64,000 nt of DNA from contig DATAUV010000144.1 in the NCBI GenBank assembly GCA_036268075.1, forward strand, positions 1-64,000. Reading direction: 5' to 3'. Below, piece after piece: positions 53,366 through 63,244 of this stretch. The DNA comes from DATARH01 sp036268075. Lineage in GTDB: Bacteria > Pseudomonadota > Alphaproteobacteria > ATCC43930 > CGMCC-115725. A model generated the notes under the pieces. That model was not told where the DNA came from and did no database searches. It was given only the letters and a program-made list of their open reading frames with translations. The translations under genes and the position numbers were made by a program. Numbering within the stretch: position 1 is the first letter of the stretch; every line of letters begins with the position of its first letter.

Positions 53366-54076
53366 ATGATGCGGAATGCCGGAAAGGTCGCGGCTGTCCT
53401 GGCTCTGATGTTCGCCGCCATCGTCGCTTATCGCGTACCGTCTTCTTCGGCCGAAACCGCGCGAGCGGCGCCGGCGCCGGCGGTCGACGAGACGGCTTCC
53501 GCCGCGACCGAGACGGCGGTGCTGGCCGGCGGCTGCTTCTGGGGCGTCCAGGGCGTGTTCCAGCATGTCGACGGCGTTTCCGCCGCCGTGTCGGGCTATG
53601 CCGGCGGCGCCCGCGACACGGCGGAATACGAGACGGTCAGCGGCGGGCGCACCGGCCATGCCGAGTCGGTGCAAATCACCTTCGACCCGCGCCGGATCAG
53701 CTATGGCCGCATCCTGCAGATCTATTTCTCGGTCGCGCACGACCCGACCGAGCTCGACCGCCAGGGCCCGGATTCAGGCACGCAATACCGCTCGGCGATC
53801 TTCCCGCAAAGCGCCGAGCAAGCGCGCATCGCCGCCGCGTACATCAAGGAACTCGACACGGCCAAGGCGTTCCCGGCACCGATCGTCACCAAGATCGAGC
53901 CGGACAAGCCGTTCTATCCGGCCGAGGCCTATCATCAGAACTACCTGACCCTGCACCCGAGCCAGCCCTATATCGCGATCAACGACCTCCCCAAGATCGC
54001 GGCGCTGAAGCGGCTGTTTCCGGACCGCTACCGCGACGCCCCGGTGCTGGTCGCGGCAGCCGAGCCGGCCAAATAG
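53366..54076 (+). CDS. msrA: Peptide-methionine (S)-S-oxide reductase, exported
   Basis: Repairs oxidised methionine in proteins. The 236-residue protein has an N-terminal signal/anchor (residues 6-22, KVAAVLALMFAAIVAY), an Ala-rich linker, then the MsrA domain with the catalytic Cys in LAGGCFWGVQGVFQH (Cys about residue 57), VSGYAGGARDTAEYETVSGG, RTGHAESVQITFDPRRISYG, HDPTELDRQGPDSGTQYRSA and YHQNYLTLHPSQPYI. Most MsrA are cytoplasmic; this one should work in the periplasm. It uses Cys, not Sec, at the active site. GTGGAGG precedes ATG 53366. Confidence 0.94.
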   Translation: MMRNAGKVAAVLALMFAAIVAYRVPSSSAETARAAPAPAVDETASAATETAVLAGGCFWGVQGVFQHVDGVSAAVSGYAGGARDTAEYETVSGGRTGHAESVQITFDPRRISYGRILQIYFSVAHDPTELDRQGPDSGTQYRSAIFPQSAEQARIAAAYIKELDTAKAFPAPIVTKIEPDKPFYPAEAYHQNYLTLHPSQPYIAINDLPKIAALKRLFPDRYRDAPVLVAAAEPAK

Positions 54077-54197
54077 AGGCGTCGCCTCGTTCGCGCATAC
54101 CGGGTGGCGGCGCTTTAGAGATTGTTAAATAGGAGCTGCGACATTTCGTGCCGATAGGGAGCCGCGACAAGGCTTCCACGGGGAATCGCCGCCGCCG

Positions 54198-57100
54198 ATG
54201 CGCTCTGCAGCCATCACAGATGGGCACGTTCCGGCCAGCCGTCGCCTCGGGCTGATCGCGGCGACCATCGTCGCGATCACCATCGCCGCGGCCACCGCCC
54301 TGTCGTGGGACCAGCGCAACGCGACCCTCGCCAACGCCCAGCAGGATCTGACCAATCTCGGCGTCGTGCTCGCCGAGCAGGCGACACGCACGCTCCAGGC
54401 GGTCGATCTCGTGCTTCTCGAAAGCGCGGCGCAGTTCCATGCCAGGGACATCAAGGGTCAGAAAGAGTTCGCCGATTTGCTCGGCTCCGAAGCCACCCAC
54501 CAATTGCTCGTGACCCAGCAGAAGCACCTGCCGCAAGCGGATTCGCTCGGCGTGTTCGGGGCAGACGGGCGCTTGGTCAACCTGTCGCGCCTATGGCCGG
54601 TGCCGGTGCTCAACGTCGCCGATCGCAGCTATTTCCAGGAGCTGCGGGATCACCCGGCGCATGACACGGTGATCAGCGAGCCGATCAGGAACCGCGTCAC
54701 CGGCACCTGGGCATTGTTCGTCGGGCGCAGGCTCACCGCTCCGGACGGCACCTTCCTCGGCATCGTCAGCGCGACGATCCAGCTCAGCTACCTCGAAGAT
54801 TTCTACCGGATGATCGCGTCGCAAAAGGATCGATCGGTGACGATCCTGCGGCGCGACGGAACGCTGGTCGCCCGCTATCCGCATCTCGATGTCGAGATCG
54901 GCCGGAAATTACCGGCCGCTTCGCCGTTTTATGCCGGGCTCTCGGCCCCCAACGCGTTGTATCGCACCGAAAGCGGGCTGGACGGGTTGACGCGCTGGGT
55001 GTCGATCCATCCGCTGCAGGATTACCCGCTGGTCGTCTCCGTCAGCCGCGCCGAAACTTCGGTCCTCGCCGGGTGGCGCCGGCAATCGGCGTTTATCGCG
55101 CTCGGCGCGCTGACCGCGATCACCGGGTTCCTGCTGCTGTTCCGGGCGCTCGGCGCGCAGTTCCGCGACCACGAGGCATCCGCCGCCTCGCTCGCCGAGC
55201 GCAACGCCGCGCTGGAGGAAAGCCGCGCCCAGCTCGAACGCCAGGCGACCGAGCTGACCCAGTCGGCCGACGCGCTCGCCCGCAGCGAGGCCCGGTTTCG
55301 AGATTTCGCCCAGATCACGTCGGACTGGTTCTGGGAGCAGAACGCCGAGCTGCGCTATACCTGGTTCTCCGACGCCGTCGACAAGCCGGGGCTCGTCTTC
55401 AACCTGATCGGCCAGACCCGCTGGGAAATGGTGACCGAGGGGGTCAGCGACGCACAATGGGTGGCGCACAAGCTCGAGCTTGCCGCGCGCCGGCCGTTCC
55501 GCGATTTCCGCTATTTCCGCACCGGCGACGACGGCCAGGCGCACCACATCAGCGTCAGCGGCACACCGTTCTTCGACGATTCGGGCGCCTTCGCCGGGTA
55601 TCGCGGGGCCGGGCGCGAGATCACCGCGCAAATCCGCGCCGAGGAGGCATTGCGCCGCGCCACGGAGGAGGCCGAGACGGCGCGGGCCGAGGCCGATGCG
55701 GCGCGCCAAGTCGCCGAGGCGACCAACCGCCAGCTTCTCGAAGCCCAGCGCATCGGCAAGATCGGCCACTGGATTTCCGACGAGACGACCAGGCGGGTGA
55801 CATGGTCGCCGCAGATCTTCGACATCGCCGGCATCGCGCAGGCGGAGGCGCTGACGACGGCACAGGGCCGCGCCCCGATCCATCCCGACGACCTGCCCGA
55901 GTTCCGCCGCAAGCTGAGACAAGCCATCGCCACCCGCGAGACCTTGACGGTCGACCATCGCTGGGTACGGCCCAACGGGGATATCCGCTGGGTCCATGTC
56001 GACGTCAGCGCGCAATACGACGAGGCCGGCGCCTGCCATCGCCTGCTCGGCACCGCCCAGGACGTAACCGACCGCAAGGAATCCGAAGAAGCGCTGAAAA
56101 ACGCCCAGCGCCAGCTTATCGACGCGGTCGAGGCGATCTCGGAAGGGTTCGTGCTGTTCGACCGCGACGAGCGCTTCGTCCTCGCCAACGAGAATTATCG
56201 CCGGCAGTGGGCGGGCATCGCCGATAAACTGGTGCCGGGGACCTATTTTGAGACGCTCACGCGCGCGGCCGTGGAGCGCGGCATGGTCGACCTCGGCAAC
56301 GAAGAACCGGAGGCCTATATCCGCAAGACGGTCGCGTTGCACCGCGATTGCGGCGAGCCGAGCGAGCGCCGGCTTAGCGACGGAAGATGGATCCGGGTCT
56401 CCGCGCGCCGCACCCGCGACGGCGGCGTCGTCGGCATCCGCACCGACATCACCGAGCGCAAGCAATCCGAGGCGGCGCTGACCGCCGCCCGCCAGCAGCT
56501 CGTCGACGCGATCGAATCGATCTCGGAAAGCTTTGTCCTGTTCGACAAGGACGATCGCTACGTCCTGACCAACAGCAGGTACCGCGATCGCCATCCGCAC
56601 CTGGTCGAATACTTCCAGCCCGGCGTCACCTACGAGACGATGCTGCGTGCCGCCGTCGCGAGCGGCATCCACGATGTCGGCGACGACCCCGAGGGGTGGA
56701 TCCAGCGCAACTTGGAATGGCATCGCGCCTGCGGCGGCGCGATGGAGCGGCAGATGCACGGCGGTCGCTGGATGCGGCTGATGGAGCAGCGCACCGGCGA
56801 TGGCGGTATCGTCGGCATCCGCACCGACATCACCGAGATCAAGACCGCCGAGCTCGCCTTGACTCGCAAGGTACGCGACCTCGAAGCGGCGCAGCAGCGG
56901 CTCGAACGGCTGCGCGAGGATTTGACCGCGATGACCGCCGACCTCGCCGCGGCACGCGACGCGGCCGAGGCGGGGAGCCGGGCGAAGTCGGATTTCCTCG
57001 CCAACATGTCGCATGAGATCCGCACCCCGATGAACGGCATCCTCGGGATGAACATGCTGCTGCTGCAGACCGAGCTGACCGCGGAGCAGCGCGAATGCGC

Positions 57101-58544
57101 GGTCGCCGTGCACGACAGCGCCGAGGCGCTGCTGACGCTGATCAACGACATCCTCGACGTGTCCAAGCTCGAAGCCGGCAAGGTCGCGCTCGAAGCGATC
57201 GACTTCGAGCTGCCCGAAATCGTCGAGGCCGCGGTCGGGCTGTTCCGGCCCAAGGCGCAGGAAAAGCGGATCGCGCTCGACATCGCGATCGACCCGGCGG
57301 CGCGGTCGGCGTTTCGCGGCGATCCGACCCGGCTGCGCCAGATCCTGCTCAACCTCGTCGGCAACGCGGTCAAGTTCACCGAGCGCGGCAGCGTCTCCGT
57401 CAACGTCGCGCCGCGCCCGTGCCGCCGGCGGCAGGGAGCCCGATTGCGTTTCGAGATCGCCGATACCGGCATCGGCATGTCGAAGGATGTCGCCGCGCGC
57501 CTGTTCGAAAAATTCAACCAGGCCGACACCTCGATCACCCGGCGCTTTGGCGGCACCGGCCTCGGGCTCGCGATCTCGCGCGAGCTGACCGAGCTGATGG
57601 GCGGCAAGATCGGCGTCAAGAGCACGCTCGGCCGCGGAAGCTGTTTCTGGTTCGAGGTGCCCCTGTCGCCGGCGGCGAACCCGGCGACCGCCCGCCGCCT
57701 GTCGCCGAGCGCCACGATCCCGGCGGAAACCTCGCCGGCGGGCCGGATGCTGCGGGTGCTGGTCGCCGAAGACAACAAGATCAACCAGCAGCTCGCCCGG
57801 ATGCTGCTGGGCAAGGCCGGGCACATCGCCGACATCGTCGAAAACGGCGAGGAGGCCGTCGCCGCGGTGCGGACGGGGGATTACGACGTCGTGCTGATGG
57901 ACGTGCAGATGCCGGTCCTCGACGGGATCGAGGCGACCCGGCTGATCCGTGCCCTGGAGCCGCCGAGGAGCACGGTGCCGATCATCGCCGTCACCGCCCA
58001 CGCGATGGCCGGCGCGCGCGAGCAATACCTGGCGAGCGGAATGGACGGCTACCTGTCGAAGCCGCTCGACCCGAGCGCCCTGTTGCGGGCGCTCGACGCC
58101 TGCGCGGCATCCGGCCAGCCCATGGCGGCGACGGTCGATCGCGCCGAGCCGGCCTGCGACGCAGTGTTCGACGCCGACGCGATAGCGACGCTCGAAAAAT
58201 ACCTGCCCGGCGCGCAGGTCGACGAGCTGCTGACGATGTTTGTCGACCAGATCGACGGCCAGGTAGCCCCGATCCGCAGCGCCGCGGCGCTGCGCAACCT
58301 CGCCGAACTCGGGCGCGAGGCGCATTCGCTCGCAGGCAGCACCGGCAATATCGGCGCGAGCCGCCTGTCGCGCCTGGCGCGGGAGCTGGAAGCGGCATGC
58401 AAGGCCGGCGATCCCGACGCGGCGGCGGAGCTCAGCAGCCGCGTCGTCGCGGCGGCCTCAACGGCGGCTATCGCCGTGCGCGGCTGGCTTGACGGCCGCC
58501 GCCCGGAATTTGCCGACGCGCGGGCAACCGAAGCAGCCGAGTGA
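54198..58544 (+). CDS. Hybrid sensor histidine kinase, dCache-PAS4-HisKA-HATPase-REC-Hpt
   Basis: A 1448-residue multidomain kinase. TM1 at about 17-37; extracytoplasmic dCache-like sensor 40-285; TM2 about 296-318; coiled coil about 325-365; four PAS modules, near 365-490 (RFRDFAQITSDWFWEQNAEL), 520-640 (IGKIGHWISDETTRRVTWSP), 640-760 (AVEAISEGFVLFDRDERFVL) and 765-885 (AIESISESFVLFDKDDRYVL). HisKA has the phospho-His in FLANMSHEIRTPMNGILGMN (His939). HATPase has NAVKFTERGSVS and GGTGLGLAISREL. REC has the Asp in DVVLMDVQMPVLDGIEATR (Asp1235). Hpt has His1376 in REAHSLAGSTGNIGASRL. This is a full phosphorelay in one chain. PAS3 and PAS4 are clearly duplicates. No partner regulator gene is adjacent, so the output is not known. 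Confidence 0.94.
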   Translation: MRSAAITDGHVPASRRLGLIAATIVAITIAAATALSWDQRNATLANAQQDLTNLGVVLAEQATRTLQAVDLVLLESAAQFHARDIKGQKEFADLLGSEATHQLLVTQQKHLPQADSLGVFGADGRLVNLSRLWPVPVLNVADRSYFQELRDHPAHDTVISEPIRNRVTGTWALFVGRRLTAPDGTFLGIVSATIQLSYLEDFYRMIASQKDRSVTILRRDGTLVARYPHLDVEIGRKLPAASPFYAGLSAPNALYRTESGLDGLTRWVSIHPLQDYPLVVSVSRAETSVLAGWRRQSAFIALGALTAITGFLLLFRALGAQFRDHEASAASLAERNAALEESRAQLERQATELTQSADALARSEARFRDFAQITSDWFWEQNAELRYTWFSDAVDKPGLVFNLIGQTRWEMVTEGVSDAQWVAHKLELAARRPFRDFRYFRTGDDGQAHHISVSGTPFFDDSGAFAGYRGAGREITAQIRAEEALRRATEEAETARAEADAARQVAEATNRQLLEAQRIGKIGHWISDETTRRVTWSPQIFDIAGIAQAEALTTAQGRAPIHPDDLPEFRRKLRQAIATRETLTVDHRWVRPNGDIRWVHVDVSAQYDEAGACHRLLGTAQDVTDRKESEEALKNAQRQLIDAVEAISEGFVLFDRDERFVLANENYRRQWAGIADKLVPGTYFETLTRAAVERGMVDLGNEEPEAYIRKTVALHRDCGEPSERRLSDGRWIRVSARRTRDGGVVGIRTDITERKQSEAALTAARQQLVDAIESISESFVLFDKDDRYVLTNSRYRDRHPHLVEYFQPGVTYETMLRAAVASGIHDVGDDPEGWIQRNLEWHRACGGAMERQMHGGRWMRLMEQRTGDGGIVGIRTDITEIKTAELALTRKVRDLEAAQQRLERLREDLTAMTADLAAARDAAEAGSRAKSDFLANMSHEIRTPMNGILGMNMLLLQTELTAEQRECAVAVHDSAEALLTLINDILDVSKLEAGKVALEAIDFELPEIVEAAVGLFRPKAQEKRIALDIAIDPAARSAFRGDPTRLRQILLNLVGNAVKFTERGSVSVNVAPRPCRRRQGARLRFEIADTGIGMSKDVAARLFEKFNQADTSITRRFGGTGLGLAISRELTELMGGKIGVKSTLGRGSCFWFEVPLSPAANPATARRLSPSATIPAETSPAGRMLRVLVAEDNKINQQLARMLLGKAGHIADIVENGEEAVAAVRTGDYDVVLMDVQMPVLDGIEATRLIRALEPPRSTVPIIAVTAHAMAGAREQYLASGMDGYLSKPLDPSALLRALDACAASGQPMAATVDRAEPACDAVFDADAIATLEKYLPGAQVDELLTMFVDQIDGQVAPIRSAAALRNLAELGREAHSLAGSTGNIGASRLSRLARELEAACKAGDPDAAAELSSRVVAAASTAAIAVRGWLDGRRPEFADARATEAAE

Positions 58545-58572
58545 TGTTATCTAACTGGTCCACCGGCCCGGT

Positions 58573-61500
58573 CTACCGGCGGTCCCGGCGTACCCGCACC
58601 GGCTGCGGCTGGGGTGGCGGCAAGAGCGCCGGCGGGCGGGCGGGGGCCGTTCGACGCCCGGCGAGCCCGGCGGCCCAGTCGCTCAGCCGGTCCATATAGA
58701 GGTAGGTCACCGGGATCGTGAACAGGGTCAGCGCCTGCGACACGATCAGCCCGCCGACCACCGCGATCCCCAGCGGCTGGCGCAACTCGGCGCCCGAACC
58801 GATCGCGAAGGCGATCGGCAGCGTGCCGCAGATCGCCGCCATCGTCGTCATCATGATCGGGCGGAAGCGCAGCGTCGCCGCCTCGTAGATCGCCTCCTCG
58901 GCCGATTTCTGCTCGTTGCGGCGGCGTTCGAGGGCGAAGTCGATCATCATGATCGCGTTTTTCTTGACGATGCCGATCAGCATGATCAGCCCGATGATCG
59001 CGATCACCGACAGGTCAAAGCCGAACAGCAGCAGGCAGAGCAGCGCGCCGAAGCTGGCCGGCGGCAGGCTCATCAGGATCGTGATCGGATGGACAAAGCT
59101 TTCGTACAAGACGCCCAGCACGACATAGACCGCGAAGATCGCCGCGGCGATCAACAGGGGCTGCGTCGAGAGCGAGCTTTGGAACGCGCTCGCCGTGCCC
59201 TGGAACGAGGTTTCGACCGTCTTCGGCAGCCCGATCTGCGTCGCCGCTTTGCTGATCCGGTCGACAGCGTCGCCGAGCGCGGTGCCGGGCGCGAGGTTGA
59301 ACGAGATCGTCACAGCCGGGAACTGGCCCTGGTGGTTGACCGCGACCGTCGTCGTCTGCGGCGCGAGATGGGCAAAGGCGCTGAGCGGCACGAGCTGGCC
59401 GGCGGTGCCGTGAACATAAATCCGTGACAGCGCCGAAATGTCCTCCTGGTACTCGGGCGCGACCTCGAGCACGACATGGTAGGTGTTGAGCGGAGCGTAG
59501 ATCTGGGTCACGAAGCGCTGGCCAAAGGCGCTGTAGAGCGTCGTCTCGATGCTGCTCGGATCGACGCCGAGCCGCGTGGCGAGGTCGCGGTCGATATCGA
59601 TCTTCATTTGGGGGCTGGTCTGTTCGAGGTCGCTCGCCACGTCCTGCAAACCGGGGACGCCTTTCAGCTTGTCCTCGAGCTTTGGCGCCCACTCGTCGAG
59701 TTCTTGAATGTCGATATCCTGCAGCGTGTACTGGTATTGGGTGCGGCTGAGGCGGCCGCCGATGCGGATGCTGACGACCGGCTGGAGATAAGTCGTGATG
59801 CCGGGCACTTTGGCGAGTTGGCCGCGCAGCCGCTGGATCACGGCGCCGATCGGGTCGCGCTCGCCCTCGGGCTTGAGGCTGACGAACATGCGCCCGGTAT
59901 TGAGCCCGGAGCTGCCGCCGCCGCCGATCGCCGAGCCGACCGTCGCGATCGCCGGATCCTTCATCAGCACCGCGGCGGCGCGCTGTTGCAGATCGGCCAT
60001 GCCCATGAACGACACGTCGGGCGACGCCTCGGTGAACCCGTAGATCATCCCGGTGTCTTCGTCGGGAAAAAAGCCTTTGGGGATCCACACGATCAACACC
60101 GCGGTCGCGGCGATCAGGACAAGGTTGAGCAGCATCACCCAAAAGCGCAGCCGCAGGACGCGCCGCAGCATCCGCCCATAGCCGTCGGCGAGCCGGCCGA
60201 AAGCGCGCTCGCTCCACTGATAGAGCCTGCCGTGATCGACGGCGTGCGGGTCCTTGAGGAACAGCGCCGCCATCATCGGCGACAGCGTCAGCGCGATCAG
60301 CGCCGACAGGATGATCGCGGCGGTAACGGTGATCGCAAATTCGCGGAACAGTCGGCCGATGATCCCGCCCATGAAGAGGAGCGGGATAAACACGGCGATC
60401 AGCGACACCGTGATCGACACGATCGTAAACCCGATCTCGCCGGCGCCTTTCAACGCCGCGGTCAGCGCGTCGTCGCCCGCCTCCAGATAGCGGAAGATGT
60501 TTTCCAGCATCACGACCGCGTCGTCGACCACCAGCCCGACCGCGAGGGTCAGCGCCATCAGCGACAGGTTGTCGAGGCTGTAGCCGCCGAGATAGAGCAC
60601 GCCGAACGACCCGACCAGCGCCAGCGGCACGGTGATGCTGGGAATGACCGTCGCCCACAGGCTGCGCAGGAAAATAAAGATGACCAGCACGACCAGCACT
60701 ATCGTGAAACCAAGCGTCAGCTTGACGTCCTGAAAGCTCGCGCTGATCGACAGCGAGCGGTCGCTGACCATGGTCAATTTGACCGAGGGCGGGATACCGG
60801 CCTGAAGCTGCGGCAGCATCGATTTGACGCGGTCGACCAGCGCCAGCGTGTTCGACCCCGGCTGCCGCCAGATGCCGATCATCTCGCCGATATGGTTGTT
60901 GACCCAATCGAGCTGCAGCGGCGAATCCGAGCCGTCGACGACGCGGCCGATATCGCCGATCCGCACCGGGTGCCCGTTCTTGTAGGCGACGATCACCTTG
61001 GCCAGCGCGCCGACCTGCAAAAGCTGGCTGTTGGCGCCGATCTGATACGCCTGCTGCGGCCCCTGCAACGTGCCGATCGGCAATTCGACCGTGCTGTTCG
61101 TGATCGCCGTCGAGACGTCGTCGAACCCGATCCCGCGCGAGGCCAGCTTTTCCGGGTTCACCTGCACGGTCGGGGCGTATTTCTGCTCGCCGAAGATCAG
61201 GACCTGGCCGACATCGGGCAGCATCGAAATCCGCTGGGCGATATTGAGATCGGCGAATTGGTCGAGCTCGTGCAGCGTCATCACGTCCGAGGTCAGGCCC
61301 AGGATCAGCACCGGCTGATCCGCGGGGTTGACCTTTTTGTAGGTCGGCGGGTTCGGCAGGTTCTTCGGCAACGCACCGGAGGCCGCATTGATCGCCGCCT
61401 GCACGTCCGACGCGGCGCCGTCGATGTTGCGCGACAGGTCGAATTGCAGGGCGATTACGGTGGTGCCCTGCACATTGGTCGAGGTGAGCTGGTTGAGGCC

Positions 61501-61734
61501 CGGCAGCACCGCGAACTGCCGCTCGAGGGGCTGCGCCACCGACGACGCCATGATCTCGGGGCTGGCGCCGGGCAGCGTCGCGGTCACCTGGAGGGTCGGG
61601 AAATCGACCGTCGGCAGCGCCGCCACCGGTAGCAGATTGTAACCGATCACGCCGCCGACCAGCAGCGCCGCCATCAGCAGCGCCGTCGCGATCGGCCGTC
61701 GGATGAACGGCTCGGATATGTTCAGCGCGGCCAC
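58573..61734 (-). CDS. RND efflux transporter permease (MdtB/MdtC/AcrB type)
   Basis: A 1053-residue inner-membrane proton-driven pump subunit. It begins ISEPFIRRPIATALLMAALL, then NLLPVAALPTVDFPTLQVTA, the porter repeats, GSFGVLYLGGYSLDNLSLMA, LTLAVGLVVDDAVVMLENIF (TM4 with the proton-relay Asp pair), a second-half VVLGVLYESFVHPITILMSL and IGIVKKNAIMMIDFALERRR. Ends with a Pro/Arg-rich tail. It forms a tripartite pump with the adaptor encoded 4 bp upstream; no outer-membrane factor is in the window. The 'GLVVDDAVVMLENI' wording fits the MdtBC group. Confidence 0.96.
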   Translation of the reverse strand: MAALNISEPFIRRPIATALLMAALLVGGVIGYNLLPVAALPTVDFPTLQVTATLPGASPEIMASSVAQPLERQFAVLPGLNQLTSTNVQGTTVIALQFDLSRNIDGAASDVQAAINAASGALPKNLPNPPTYKKVNPADQPVLILGLTSDVMTLHELDQFADLNIAQRISMLPDVGQVLIFGEQKYAPTVQVNPEKLASRGIGFDDVSTAITNSTVELPIGTLQGPQQAYQIGANSQLLQVGALAKVIVAYKNGHPVRIGDIGRVVDGSDSPLQLDWVNNHIGEMIGIWRQPGSNTLALVDRVKSMLPQLQAGIPPSVKLTMVSDRSLSISASFQDVKLTLGFTIVLVVLVIFIFLRSLWATVIPSITVPLALVGSFGVLYLGGYSLDNLSLMALTLAVGLVVDDAVVMLENIFRYLEAGDDALTAALKGAGEIGFTIVSITVSLIAVFIPLLFMGGIIGRLFREFAITVTAAIILSALIALTLSPMMAALFLKDPHAVDHGRLYQWSERAFGRLADGYGRMLRRVLRLRFWVMLLNLVLIAATAVLIVWIPKGFFPDEDTGMIYGFTEASPDVSFMGMADLQQRAAAVLMKDPAIATVGSAIGGGGSSGLNTGRMFVSLKPEGERDPIGAVIQRLRGQLAKVPGITTYLQPVVSIRIGGRLSRTQYQYTLQDIDIQELDEWAPKLEDKLKGVPGLQDVASDLEQTSPQMKIDIDRDLATRLGVDPSSIETTLYSAFGQRFVTQIYAPLNTYHVVLEVAPEYQEDISALSRIYVHGTAGQLVPLSAFAHLAPQTTTVAVNHQGQFPAVTISFNLAPGTALGDAVDRISKAATQIGLPKTVETSFQGTASAFQSSLSTQPLLIAAAIFAVYVVLGVLYESFVHPITILMSLPPASFGALLCLLLFGFDLSVIAIIGLIMLIGIVKKNAIMMIDFALERRRNEQKSAEEAIYEAATLRFRPIMMTTMAAICGTLPIAFAIGSGAELRQPLGIAVVGGLIVSQALTLFTIPVTYLYMDRLSDWAAGLAGRRTAPARPPALLPPPQPQPVRVRRDRR

Positions 61735-61738
61735 GGCG

Positions 61739-62989
61739 TCATCGCGGAGTGATGCCGGCCCCGCCGGGTGGTGGCGTGTTGGCGCCGCTGCTGCCGACCC
61801 CCTCGGGGCCGATCTCGGGCTGGCTCGCGTTCATCTGACCCGGCGCGCCCTGCTGAACCGCGACCTTGCCGCCGGGATAGAGCCGGTTCTGTCCCGAGAC
61901 GACGACCTGGTCGCCGACGGCGAGTCCCTTTTCGACCAGCGCGGTATTGGCCTCGATCTGGGTCACGGTGAGCTGTCGCGCCTCCACCGTAGAATCTTGC
62001 TTCACCGCGTAGGCAAACGACCCCTTGGGCCCCATCTGCACCGCCGCCGCCGGGATCGTTACGCCGTTCTTGACCGTGTCGAGGATCAGGTGCGCGTTGA
62101 CGAAGGCGCCCGGCCACAACAGCGTCTTGTCGTTGGCAAAACTCGCCTTCAGCGTCACCATGCCGGTGGTCTGGTCGACCTGGTTGTTGATCAGCGTCAG
62201 CTTGCCCTCGGCGATCTCCTTCTTGTCGTCGGCGTCGAAGGCCGCAACGGTCAGCTTGTGTTTGTCCATCTGCTCCCGGATGCGCGGCAATTCCTGGCCG
62301 GTGACGGAAAACGTCACGAAAATCGGCTTGAGCTGGGTGACGACCAGCAGCGTCGTGCCGCCGCTCGCCTGGACCAGGTTGCCGATATCGACCTGGCGCA
62401 TCCCGGTGATGCCGTCGATCGGCGAGCGGATCGAGGCGTAGTCGAGATTGACCTGCGCCGCCTCGACCTGCGCCTTGTCGCTGGCGACGGTGCCCTCATC
62501 CTGGGCGACCAGGGCTTTTTGCGTGTCGTATTGCTGCTGCGTGATGGCGATCTGGGTCTTGATCACCGCGGCGTCGCGGGCGAGGTCGAGCTTGGCGTTG
62601 GCGAGGCTCGCTTCGTCCTTGGCCTGGTTTGCCCGGGCCTGGTCGAGCGCGGCCTGGAACGGGCGCGGATCGAGCTGGATCAACAGGTCGCCGGCACGAA
62701 CCGCCTGGCCCTCCTTGTAGGCAACCTGGACGATATTGCCGTCGACGCGGCTCTTGATCGACACGGTGTTGTAGGCCTGGACCGAGCCGATCCCGCGCAG
62801 GATGATCGGCACGTCCCTGGCCTCGGCCTTGGCGACGAAAACCGGTACCGGTTGGTTCTGGCCCTGGATGGTCTTTCCCGGCTCGGGCGCGGCCTTGGCC
62901 TTTCCGCCATGGGATGCGATCAGCCATCCCGCCAGCCCGACGGCCAGCAGAGCGCCCAGCATCAGCACCAGCTTTCGCGAACGCGGCAC
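61739..62989 (-). CDS. RND efflux periplasmic adaptor (MdtA-like membrane-fusion protein)
   Basis: A 416-residue adaptor with an N-terminal anchor (residues 6-24, KLVLMLGALLAVGLAGWLIA). Core: VFVAKAEARDVPIILRGIGS, VQAYNTVSIKSRVDGNIVQV, AYKEGQAVRAGDLLIQLDPR, then the hairpin with DQARANQAKDEASLANAKLD, and YASIRSPIDGITGMRQVDIG; C-terminal barrel with VVSGQNRLYPGGKVAVQQGA. GTG start at 62989. Promoter region is the 255-bp gap to the divergent binding-protein gene. Operon partner is the permease, 4 bp downstream. Confidence 0.95.
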   Translation of the reverse strand: MPRSRKLVLMLGALLAVGLAGWLIASHGGKAKAAPEPGKTIQGQNQPVPVFVAKAEARDVPIILRGIGSVQAYNTVSIKSRVDGNIVQVAYKEGQAVRAGDLLIQLDPRPFQAALDQARANQAKDEASLANAKLDLARDAAVIKTQIAITQQQYDTQKALVAQDEGTVASDKAQVEAAQVNLDYASIRSPIDGITGMRQVDIGNLVQASGGTTLLVVTQLKPIFVTFSVTGQELPRIREQMDKHKLTVAAFDADDKKEIAEGKLTLINNQVDQTTGMVTLKASFANDKTLLWPGAFVNAHLILDTVKNGVTIPAAAVQMGPKGSFAYAVKQDSTVEARQLTVTQIEANTALVEKGLAVGDQVVVSGQNRLYPGGKVAVQQGAPGQMNASQPEIGPEGVGSSGANTPPPGGAGITPR

Positions 62990-63244
62990 CCGACGGTTCC
63001 CTGACAGCCAATCCGGCTAACGCCAAGCCCGCGTTTTTGTCTCCGCCGCGCCAGGCGCAGAGAGGGCGCGCGCCTTCGCCGGAAGGCGGCGCCCCGTTTC
63101 GGCTCGAACGTTCGTGGTTGCGGCGGATCGGAGCAACCGTGGGTTCCGGCGGGGCGGCCGGCCGTCCCAGAATTTGCGTGCCCTCGGCCCGGCTGTCGGT
63201 CAGACTGCGCGGGTCAAATTCACCATTACCGGATTCCCCACCCG
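62990..63244. other. Divergent intergenic region
   Basis: A gap of 255 bp between the RND adaptor (minus) and a family 3 binding protein (plus). I find no small ORF with a credible start, no repeat and no terminator; it should contain both promoters. CTCGAACGTTCGTG at about 63103-63116 contains a short perfect palindrome (CGAACGTTCG), a possible operator for a repressor of the pump. Confidence 0.35.

Noticed and set aside
53366..54076. MsrA as a second selenoprotein
   Set aside because: The active-site codon in GCFWG is TGC (Cys), and there is no in-frame TGA.
54909..58325. 1138-codon minus-strand ORF opposite the hybrid kinase
   Set aside because: Antisense shadow created by high GC; no domain is recognisable and the kinase on the plus strand is complete.
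59476..61632. 718-codon plus-strand ORF opposite the RND permease
   Set aside because: Composition (Asp/Arg/His/Gln repeats) and lack of motifs mark it as an antisense shadow.
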